Shown: positions 7,063-13,720 of the stretch, one piece after another
How positions within the stretch are numbered: the first letter of the stretch is position 1
Layout: the number at the start of each line of letters is the position of its first letter
Assembly: GCF_011044975.1 (NCBI RefSeq)
Contig: NZ_JAAKZV010000056.1
Coordinates: forward strand, 1-37,658
Length of the DNA stretch: 37,658 bases
Direction of reading: 5' to 3'
Origin: Streptomyces coryli
GTDB lineage: Bacteria > Actinomycetota > Actinomycetes > Streptomycetales > Streptomycetaceae
Position numbers and translations under genes: made by a program
Notes under the pieces: model-generated
Seen by the model: only the letters and a program-made list of their open reading frames with translations
Told to the model about the DNA's origin: nothing
Database searches by the model: none

Positions 7063-8841
7063 GTGAGATTGCGAGTGGACATGGCGCCGGAGTTCAGCGA
7101 GACGGTGCTCTTCACGGCCGGCACCGGCGGCTACAGCTGCTTCCGGATCCCGGTCCTGGTGCGGGCAGCGGACGGCAGTCTGCTGGCCTTCGCCGAGGGG
7201 CGGGTCGATGACTGCGGGGACGACGGCGACATCGACATCGTGCTGCGCCGCTCCCCCGACGGCGGCGCCAACTGGACGCCGACGCAGGTGGTCCTGGCGG
7301 GCAACGGCGACACCCGCGGCAATCCGGCCCCCGTCGTCGCCGCCGACGGCCGCGTCTGCCTGCTCTCCACCCACAACCCGGGCGCGGACGACACCAAGCG
7401 CACGCCGTATCTGCAGATCTCCACCGACCATGGCGTCAGCTGGTCCACCGCCCAGAACATGGCGGCCACCCTCTCCAGGCCCGGCTGGAACCTCTGGTAC
7501 GCCACCGGGCCCAACCACGGCATCCGGCTGGCATCGGGCCCGCACGCCGGGCGTCTCCTCGTCGGCGGCAACCACGAAGGCACCGACGGCACCCAGGGCG
7601 CCCACCTGATGTACTCCGACGACGACGGCATCACCTGGCAGCTGGGCGCCGAGGACAACCGCACCGGCCTCACCCTCAAGCCGCAGGAGCTGAGCCTCTT
7701 CGAGCAGCCCGGCGGCATCGTCGGCGTCCAGGCCCGCGACGAGCGCGGCACCGACGCCGGCAACCGCGCCTTCGCCACCAGCAGCGACGGCGGGCAGACT
7801 TTCGACGCCCCGTTCCGTGCGGACCCGTCCGTGTCCAGCCCGGTCGTGCAGGGATCGACCGTCCATCACGGCGCCGCGGTGCTGCTCTCCTCGCCCGCGC
7901 ATCCCGTCGAACGCGAGGCGATGTGCGTACGCGCCTCCACCGACGGCGGTGCGACCTGGGAAACCTGGCAGGACGGGCGGATCATCCACTGGGGTCCGTC
8001 GGCGTACTCCTCCCTGACCGACCTCGGCGGCGGCAGCGTCGGCCTGCTCTACGAAGCCGGGACGTCCACCCCGTACGAGACCATCCGCTTCGCCCGCTTC
8101 AACGACGACTACCTCGCGCAGCCGAACGGCATCCCGCCCGGCTTCCCGCCGCCGCCCGCCCACGGCCCGACCACGCCCGACACCTCAGGACACGGCAACA
8201 AGGCCTACGTCCGCGGGCACGCGACCCTCCGCACGGGCAGGTACGGCAAGGCGCTCTTCCTCGACAACGCCGACGACCACATCGACGCCCGCGTCGAGGT
8301 GCCGTACCACGACTCCCTCGACCTCGGCGCCGGTGACTTCACCTTCACGGGGTGGTTCAAGTACGGGCGCACCAGCGGGCGTTACGCCATCGCCTGGGCG
8401 TACCGGCACGGCACCGGCATCGTCGAGCCGCAGATCTGGCTGCGCGCCGAGCCCGCCGACGGCCGCATCCGCGGCTACCTGCAGACCGAGCAGGACGACG
8501 CGGAGGTGCGGACCACCAGGGCGTACAACGACAACGCCTTCCACTTCTTCAGCCTGCGGCGCGGCGGCGGCACGCTCACCCTCGCCGTCGACGGCACCGC
8601 GGTGAGCGTCGCGGCGCCGCCGGGGTCGGTGACGATCGGCAGGGAATTCGGCATCGACGGCGTGCACTTCGGGCAGAGCGTGGCAGGCCGGGACCGCTTC
8701 CACGGCTATCTCGACGATCTGCGGGTCTACGGCCGCGCGCTGACTGCCACTGAGCTGAGCAGCATCCGTACGGCCAATGCCGCCGTGCCGGACGGGCTCC
8801 GGCTCCGGCTGCCGCTCGAGACGGTCACAGCCGCTCAATGA
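7063..8841 (+). CDS. GH33 exo-alpha-sialidase with C-terminal LamG-like domain, no signal peptide
   Basis: Neuraminidase of 592 aa (586 aa from the alternative ATG at 7081) that would release terminal sialic acid. Seen: the FRIP motif (27-30) with the substrate-binding Arg; an acidic DDGDIDIVLRRS segment (53-64); Asp-boxes SPDGGANW, STDHGVSW, SDDDGITW and STDGGATW; and an AYSSLTDL...SVGLLYEAG segment that should hold the nucleophilic Tyr and its Glu partner. A proline-rich linker near 355-370 leads to a concanavalin/LamG-like fold (about 375-580). An in-frame stop at 7048-7050 rules out a longer start, so there is no Sec or Tat signal, which is odd for this enzyme. The 3' end overlaps fadA6 by 17 bases. 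Confidence 0.86.
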   Translation: MRLRVDMAPEFSETVLFTAGTGGYSCFRIPVLVRAADGSLLAFAEGRVDDCGDDGDIDIVLRRSPDGGANWTPTQVVLAGNGDTRGNPAPVVAADGRVCLLSTHNPGADDTKRTPYLQISTDHGVSWSTAQNMAATLSRPGWNLWYATGPNHGIRLASGPHAGRLLVGGNHEGTDGTQGAHLMYSDDDGITWQLGAEDNRTGLTLKPQELSLFEQPGGIVGVQARDERGTDAGNRAFATSSDGGQTFDAPFRADPSVSSPVVQGSTVHHGAAVLLSSPAHPVEREAMCVRASTDGGATWETWQDGRIIHWGPSAYSSLTDLGGGSVGLLYEAGTSTPYETIRFARFNDDYLAQPNGIPPGFPPPPAHGPTTPDTSGHGNKAYVRGHATLRTGRYGKALFLDNADDHIDARVEVPYHDSLDLGAGDFTFTGWFKYGRTSGRYAIAWAYRHGTGIVEPQIWLRAEPADGRIRGYLQTEQDDAEVRTTRAYNDNAFHFFSLRRGGGTLTLAVDGTAVSVAAPPGSVTIGREFGIDGVHFGQSVAGRDRFHGYLDDLRVYGRALTATELSSIRTANAAVPDGLRLRLPLETVTAAQ

Positions 8842-9982
8842 TGGTGACGTTCGCCTGGCCGCCGCCCTCGCACATGGTCTGCAGGCCGTAGCGGCCGCCG
8901 GTGCGCTCCAGCTCGTGCAGGAGCGTGGTCATCAGGCGGGCGCCGGTGGCGCCCAGCGGGTGGCCGAGGGAGATCGCGCCGCCGTTGGTGTTGACCTTCT
9001 CCGGGTCGGCGCCTGTTTCCTTCAGCCAGGCCAGCACCACCGGGGCGAAGGCCTCATTGATCTCGACCAGGTCCATGTCGCCGATCGACATCCCCGACTT
9101 CTTCAGCGCGTACGCCGTCGCCGGGATCGGCGCCGTCAGCATCTTGATCGGGTCCTCGCCGCGCACGGACAGGTGGTGCACGCGGGCGCGCGGCGTCAGC
9201 TTGTGCTCACGTACGGCCTGTTCCGAGGCGAGCAGCAGGGCCGCGGCGCCGTCGGAGACCTGGGAGGAGACGGCGGCGGTGATGGAGCCCTTGGGCATCA
9301 CCGGGTTCAGCCCGGCCATCTTCTCCAGGGTGGTGTCGCGGCGCGGGCCCTCGTCCGCGGTGACGTCGCCGTAGGCCACCAGCTCGCGGTCGAAACGGCC
9401 CTCGTCCATGGCGCGCACCGCCCGCTGGTGCGAGCGCAGCGCGAACTCCTCCATGTCGCGGCGGGAGATGCCGTACTTCTTGGCGATCAGCTCGGCGCCG
9501 TAGAACTGGTTCACCGGCTGCTCGCCGTACCGCGCCCGCCAGCCCTCGCTGCCCGCGAACGGGCCCTCGGTCAGGCCCAGCGGCTCGGCGGCCTGCCGGG
9601 AGGCGAAGGCGATCGGGACCATGGACATGTTCTGCACGCCGCCGGCGACGACGAGGTCCTGCGTCCCGGACAGCACGCCCTGCGCGGCGAAGTGCACCGC
9701 CTGCTGGGAAGAGCCGCACTGGCGGTCGACGGTGGTGCCGGGGACCTCTTCGGGGAGGCCCGCGGCCAGCCATGCCGTGCGGGCGATGTCGCCCGCCTGC
9801 GGGCCGACCGTGTCCAGGCAGCCGAAGACCACGTCCTCCACCGCCTCGGGCTGGACGCCGCTCCGTTCGACCAGGGCCTTCAGTACGTGCGCGCCCAGGT
9901 CGGCCGGGTGGACGGCGGCGAGCCCGCCCTTCTTCTTCCCCACAGGGGTGCGTACCGCTTCGACTATGTAGGCCTCGGCCAT
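8825..9982 (-). CDS. fadA6: Acetyl-CoA acetyltransferase (thiolase), FadA6-like
   Basis: A 385-aa degradative thiolase. FadA6 is assigned to the thiolytic step on the product formed after steroid ring C opens. Seen: nucleophile C89 in DRQCGSSQQAVH, the NEAFAPV segment, H341 in SLGHPLGATGARL, and C371 in CEGGGQANVTIIERL, so the Cys-His-Cys set is complete. The start at 9982 has GGGAG close upstream. It is the last gene of an ipdF-kstR2-fadA6 transcript, 26 bases after kstR2. M. tuberculosis has the same fadA6/kstR2 adjacency (Rv3556c/Rv3557c). Assignment as FadA6 rather than a general FadA depends on this context. Confidence 0.87.
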   Translation of the reverse strand: MAEAYIVEAVRTPVGKKKGGLAAVHPADLGAHVLKALVERSGVQPEAVEDVVFGCLDTVGPQAGDIARTAWLAAGLPEEVPGTTVDRQCGSSQQAVHFAAQGVLSGTQDLVVAGGVQNMSMVPIAFASRQAAEPLGLTEGPFAGSEGWRARYGEQPVNQFYGAELIAKKYGISRRDMEEFALRSHQRAVRAMDEGRFDRELVAYGDVTADEGPRRDTTLEKMAGLNPVMPKGSITAAVSSQVSDGAAALLLASEQAVREHKLTPRARVHHLSVRGEDPIKMLTAPIPATAYALKKSGMSIGDMDLVEINEAFAPVVLAWLKETGADPEKVNTNGGAISLGHPLGATGARLMTTLLHELERTGGRYGLQTMCEGGGQANVTIIERL

Positions 9983-10008
9983 CGGAACTCCCTTGTCTAA
10001 TATGACCC

Positions 10009-10623
10009 TTACGTGCGTACGCCGATCCCGTCCAGCACCATCGACAGGTACTGCCGCGCGATCTCCTCCGGGCTGTGCCGCCCGCCCGGCCGGTACCACG
10101 ACGCGGCCACCCACACGGTGTCGCGCACGAAGCGGTACGTCAGCCGGGGATCCAGGTCGGCCCGGAAGACGCCCTCCTTCACGCCGCGCTCCAGCGTGCC
10201 CAGCCAGGCCTCCTCGAAGCGCTGCTGGAGGTCGGTGAGATAGCCGAAGCGCGGCTGGGCGGCGAGGTGCCGGGACTCCTTCTGGTAGACGGCTACCGCG
10301 GGGCGGTGCCGGTCGATCTGCTTGAACGACTCGGTGACGAGCGCCTCGATCGTCTCCCGCGGCCCGAGCCCGGCGTCGAGCACGGCGTCGTAGCCGGCCC
10401 ACAGCTCGTCCAGGAAGGTCGAGAGGATCTCGTCGATCATCGACTCCTTGGAGTCGAAGTGGTAGTAGAGGCTGCCGGCCAGCATGCCCGCGGCGTCGGC
10501 GATCTTCCGTACGGTGGTGGCGTTGTAGCCCTGGGCGGCGAACACCTCAGCCGCCGTCGCCAGCAGCTCGGTGCGGCGCTCGGGGGAAGCGGTCACCACG
10601 TTCTTCTCGGTCTTTTTCGGCAC
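10009..10623 (-). CDS. kstR2: TetR-family regulator, KstR2-like
   Basis: TetR repressor of 204 aa. KstR2 represses the HIP genes and is released by HIP-CoA. Seen: a helix-turn-helix region near residues 18-65 with TVRKIADAAGMLAGSLYYHF and FDSKESMIDEIL. In the ligand domain, AAQPRFGYL, YRFVRDTVWVAASWYRPGG and QYLSMVLDGIG closely resemble recalled mycobacterial KstR2. It lies 15 bases after ipdF and 26 before fadA6, so it is transcribed from the divergent region that holds a matching operator (11442-11455). That arrangement implies autoregulation. The effector is inferred from the family. Confidence 0.83.
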   Translation of the reverse strand: MPKKTEKNVVTASPERRTELLATAAEVFAAQGYNATTVRKIADAAGMLAGSLYYHFDSKESMIDEILSTFLDELWAGYDAVLDAGLGPRETIEALVTESFKQIDRHRPAVAVYQKESRHLAAQPRFGYLTDLQQRFEEAWLGTLERGVKEGVFRADLDPRLTYRFVRDTVWVAASWYRPGGRHSPEEIARQYLSMVLDGIGVRT

Positions 10624-10638
10624 GGCTTCATTCTCACC

Positions 10639-11424
10639 TCACGCCCGCTGGCTGCTGACAGAGACCGTCTCGCCGGTCATGTACGAGGAGTAGCCGGCGC
10701 ACAGGAAGACGATGACGTTGGCCACCTCCCACGGCTCGGCGGCCCGGCCGTAGGCCTCGCGGGAGGTCAGCTCGTCGAGGAGCTCCGCGCTGGTGACCTT
10801 CGCCAGGTTCGGGTGCATGGCGAGGCTGGGGGCGACGGCGTTGATCCGGACCCCGTAGTCGGCGGCCTCCACCGCCGCGCAGCGGGTCAGCGCCATGACG
10901 CCGGCCTTCGCGGCGGCGTAGTGCGCCTGGCCGCGCTGGGCGCGCCAGCCGATCACCGAGGCGTTGTTGACGATCACCCCTCCCCCGGTGTCCCGCATCC
11001 GGCGCAGGGCGGCGCGGACGCAGCGGAAGGTGCCGTTCAGAGTGACGTCGAGGACCTTCGTCCACTGCTCGTCGGTCATGTCGACGAGGTCGGCGGTGCC
11101 GCCGAGTCCGGCGTTGTTGACGAGGATGTCGAGCGCGCCGTGCCGCTCCTCGGCGAGGCCGAAGAGCCCGGTCACCTGCTCCTCGTCGGTGACGTCGCAG
11201 ACCTGCCCGCCGACCCGGCCGGCGCCGAACTCGTCCCCCAGCGCCGCCACGGTCTCCTTCAGCCGCCGCGCGTGCGCGTCCCCGAGGACGACATCGGCGC
11301 CCTCCTCCAGGAAGCGGCGCGCCGTGGCACCGCCAATTCCGCTGCCGGCCGCGGCGGTTATCACCGCGCTCCGCCCGGCGAGGAGATTGTGCCCGGGTAC
11401 GTACGCGGGGCTCGTGCTCGTCAT
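10639..11424 (-). CDS. ipdF: SDR oxidoreductase, IpdF-like
   Basis: A 261-aa NAD(P)-dependent short-chain dehydrogenase. IpdF is the dehydrogenase acting on the 5-hydroxy/oxo bicyclic CoA intermediate in HIP catabolism. Seen: the cofactor loop in ITAAAGSGIGGATARRFL, which has the AAAGxGIG form rather than the usual TGGxxGIG; D90s-region LVNNAGLGGTADLVDMT; the catalytic Ser in VNNASVIGWRAQRGQ; and HYAAAKAG with the Tyr and Lys. The C-terminal SSYMTGETVSVSSQ segment and the AAAG loop both match recalled Rv3559c. It is the first gene of the minus-strand transcript and faces the acyl-CoA dehydrogenase genes. Confidence 0.83.
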   Translation of the reverse strand: MTSTSPAYVPGHNLLAGRSAVITAAAGSGIGGATARRFLEEGADVVLGDAHARRLKETVAALGDEFGAGRVGGQVCDVTDEEQVTGLFGLAEERHGALDILVNNAGLGGTADLVDMTDEQWTKVLDVTLNGTFRCVRAALRRMRDTGGGVIVNNASVIGWRAQRGQAHYAAAKAGVMALTRCAAVEAADYGVRINAVAPSLAMHPNLAKVTSAELLDELTSREAYGRAAEPWEVANVIVFLCAGYSSYMTGETVSVSSQRA

Positions 11425-11441
11425 GGCGGCTACGTTAACCT

Positions 11442-11458
11442 ACCAAACACTTGTTAGG
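11442..11458. promoter_or_regulatory. KstR2-like operator between ipdF and the acyl-CoA dehydrogenase genes
   Basis: ACCAAACACTTGTT (11442-11455) fits AnCAAGnnCTTGnT at 9 of 10 specified positions. The surrounding 17-mer ACCAAACnnTTGTTAGG is identical, outside the two central bases, to the site upstream of echA20. It sits inside a 45-base divergent gap, so one bound dimer could control both transcripts. Binding by the KstR2-like protein is inferred. Confidence 0.7.
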
Positions 11459-11469
11459 GAAGGAGACCG

Positions 11470-12639
11470 ATGGACCTCGCCTTCACGGCCGCAGAGGACG
11501 CCTTCCGGGCCGAGGCCCGCGCCTGGCTGGCCGCGCACGTACCCGCAACTCCCCTCCCCTCCCTGGAGACCGAGGCCGGTTTCGCCCGGCACCGCGAGTG
11601 GGAGCGCACCCTGCACGCCGACCGCTGGTCGGTGGTCTCCTGGCCGGCGGCGTACGGCGGCCGCGCCGCCTCGCTCACCGAGTGGCTGATCTTCGAGGAG
11701 GAGTACTACGCGGCCGGCGCCCCGGGCCGCGTCGGCCAGAACGGCATCAGCCTCCTCGCCCCCACCCTCTTCGCCCACGGCACCGACGAGCAGCGCGCCC
11801 GGATCCTGCCGCCGATGGCGAGTGGCGAAGTGGTGTGGGCGCAGGCCTGGTCGGAGCCGGGCGCGGGCTCCGATCTCGCGGCGCTGCGCTCGACGGCCGT
11901 ACGGACCGAGGGCGGCTGGCGGTTGAGCGGGCAGAAGACGTGGTCGTCGCGGGCGCCCTTCGCGGACCGGGCCTTCGGGCTGTTCCGCAGCGATCCGGAG
12001 GCGGCGAAGGAGAAGCCGCATCGCGGTCTGACATACCTGATGTTCCCGCTGGACGCGGAGGGCGTGACCGTCCGCCCCATCGGCCGCCTCGACGGCAAGC
12101 CGGCCTTCGCGGAGATCTTCCTCGACGACGTCTTCGTCCCGGACGAGGACATCATCGGCGAGCCGGGCCAGGGCTGGCGGGTCGCGATGTCCACCGCCGG
12201 CAACGAGCGCGGCCTCACCCTCCGCAGCCCGGGCCGCTTCATGGCGTCGGCCGCCCGGCTCCAGTCGCTGTGGCACGAGCAGGGCGAGCCGGCCGAGTTC
12301 CGCGACCGGGTGGCGGACGCGCTGATCGGGGCGCGGGCGTACGAGCTGTTCACGCACGCCGCGGCCGCCCGGCTCGCCGAAGGCGGCGAACTCGGCGCCG
12401 AGTCCAGCCTCAACAAGGTCTTCTGGTCCGAGCTCGACATCCGCCTGCACGAGACCGCCCTCGACCTCCTCGGCCCGTACGGCCAGCTGGCCGACGGCGC
12501 GGACGACGCCCCCGCGCACGGCGCCTGGGCGGAGGGCTACACCTTCTCCCTCGCCGGCCCGATCTACGCCGGCACCAACGAGATTCAGCGCGACATCATC
12601 GCCGAGCGGCTGCTCGGCCTGCCGAAGGGACGCCGCTGA
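11470..12639 (+). CDS. Acyl-CoA dehydrogenase, FadE31-type full-length subunit
   Basis: FAD-dependent acyl-CoA dehydrogenase of 389 aa. Seen: the N-terminal helical domain; QAWSEPGAGSDLAALRS near 123-139, the FAD/substrate strand region; LSGQKTWSSRAPFADRAFGLFR; FLDDVFVPDEDIIGEPGQGW; and the C-terminal YAGTNEIQRDIIAERLLGLP motif of the family. AAGGAG lies directly upstream of the chosen start. It overlaps the next, shorter dehydrogenase gene as TGATG. Paired long and short FadE genes in steroid clusters form alpha2-beta2 enzymes in which only one subunit type completes the active site. By position this pair corresponds to FadE31 with FadE32/33. Confidence 0.85.
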   Translation: MDLAFTAAEDAFRAEARAWLAAHVPATPLPSLETEAGFARHREWERTLHADRWSVVSWPAAYGGRAASLTEWLIFEEEYYAAGAPGRVGQNGISLLAPTLFAHGTDEQRARILPPMASGEVVWAQAWSEPGAGSDLAALRSTAVRTEGGWRLSGQKTWSSRAPFADRAFGLFRSDPEAAKEKPHRGLTYLMFPLDAEGVTVRPIGRLDGKPAFAEIFLDDVFVPDEDIIGEPGQGWRVAMSTAGNERGLTLRSPGRFMASAARLQSLWHEQGEPAEFRDRVADALIGARAYELFTHAAAARLAEGGELGAESSLNKVFWSELDIRLHETALDLLGPYGQLADGADDAPAHGAWAEGYTFSLAGPIYAGTNEIQRDIIAERLLGLPKGRR

Positions 12640-13595
12640 TGCGCTTTCTCCTGGACGACGAGCAGCGGCAGTTCGCGACATCGCTGGACGAGATGCTGTC
12701 GGCCGCCGGCACCCCGGGCGTCGCCCGCTCCTGGGCGGCGGGCGACTTCGGCCCCGGGCGGGCACTGTGGGCCCGGATCGCGGATTCCGGGGTGTTCGCG
12801 CTCGCGATCCCCGAGGCGCAGGGCGGACTCGGGCCGCTGCCGGTGGAGCTGACGGTCGCGTACGAGGCGCTGGGGCGGCACGCGGTCCCGGGCCCGCTGG
12901 TGGAGACCGCCGCCGCCGGGGCGCTGCTGGCCCGGCTCGGCGGCGAGCCGGCCGCGGCCTGGCTGCACCCGCTCGCCGAGGGCAAGGCCGTGGCCACCCT
13001 CGCCGACGGCCCGTACGCGCTGGACGCGGACGCCGCCGACGCCGTGTTCGTCGTCGAGGGCGAGACCCTGCGGCTCGCCGACGGCGCCGGGCCCGTGCAG
13101 CCGACGCTCGACCCGGCGCGGCAGCTCTCCCGGCCGCGCGGCGGCGCGGTGCCCGCCGACGGCCCGGCGGTGACGGCGGCGTACGCGCACGCCGTCGGCC
13201 TCGCCCGGCTCTCCGCCGCCGCGCAGGCGCTCGGCCTCGGGCGGGCGCTGCTGACGCAGACGGTCGCGTACGCAAAGGAGCGACGGCAGTTCGGCACCGA
13301 GATCGGATCCTTCCAGGTGATCAAGCACAGGCTCGCGGACACCCTGATCGCCCTCGAGTTCGCGCAGCCCCTCGTCTACGGCGCCGCGGTGACGATGGCG
13401 GACCGCGACCTGGCGGCGGCGAAGGCGGCGGCCGGCGAGGCGGGCTATCTGGCCGCCCGCACCGCGCTGCAGGTGCACGGCGCGATCGGGTACACCGAGG
13501 AGCTCGACCTCTCCCTCTGGATCCGCAAGGCCCGCGCGCTGCGCGACGCCTGGGGCACCCCGGCACACTGCCGCGCCGCGATCGCCGCCGCCTGA
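12639..13595 (+). CDS. Acyl-CoA dehydrogenase, short FadE32/FadE33-type subunit
   Basis: A 318-aa acyl-CoA dehydrogenase homologue, shorter and more divergent than its partner, as is usual for the second subunit of heteromeric steroid dehydrogenases (M. tuberculosis FadE32 and FadE33 are also about 318 aa). Seen: MRFLLDDEQRQFATSLDEML at the N-terminus, IPEAQGGLGPLPVELTVAYEALGRH, and AYAKERRQFGTEIGSFQVIKH (the helix carrying the family RxQFG motif). AARTALQVHGAIGYTEELDLSLWIRK replaces the usual C-terminal GGxGY..E segment. The catalytic base cannot be placed with confidence. Translational coupling to the upstream gene supports a stoichiometric complex. Confidence 0.84.
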   Translation: MRFLLDDEQRQFATSLDEMLSAAGTPGVARSWAAGDFGPGRALWARIADSGVFALAIPEAQGGLGPLPVELTVAYEALGRHAVPGPLVETAAAGALLARLGGEPAAAWLHPLAEGKAVATLADGPYALDADAADAVFVVEGETLRLADGAGPVQPTLDPARQLSRPRGGAVPADGPAVTAAYAHAVGLARLSAAAQALGLGRALLTQTVAYAKERRQFGTEIGSFQVIKHRLADTLIALEFAQPLVYGAAVTMADRDLAAAKAAAGEAGYLAARTALQVHGAIGYTEELDLSLWIRKARALRDAWGTPAHCRAAIAAA

Positions 13596-13617
13596 CCGCA
13601 CCCCGCTGCGCCACTCC

Positions 13618-13646
13618 TTGACGCCCCTCCGATGTTTCTCTACGTT
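13618..13646 (+). promoter_or_regulatory. Predicted sigma-HrdB-type promoter for the fucosidase gene
   Basis: TTGACG (13618-13623) and TACGTT (13641-13646) are separated by 17 bases. They lie about 75 bases before the GTG start of the fucosidase gene and after the stop of the dehydrogenase gene. This comes from pattern matching only. Confidence 0.45.
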
Positions 13647-13720
13647 CCACCCTCGGTTGCCTCGGCATGTGCACAACACCCCGGCATTCATCGGATGGAT
13701 ACGGCCATCGGGAGGTCGAC

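Noticed and set aside
5577-7124. The minus-strand reading frame of the M4-like gene stays open far upstream, across dgt.
   Set aside because: It lies opposite the well-supported dGTPase gene and reads as low-complexity Gly/Val/Arg/Asp-rich sequence, as expected from high-G+C codon bias; the membrane helix marks the real start at 5576.
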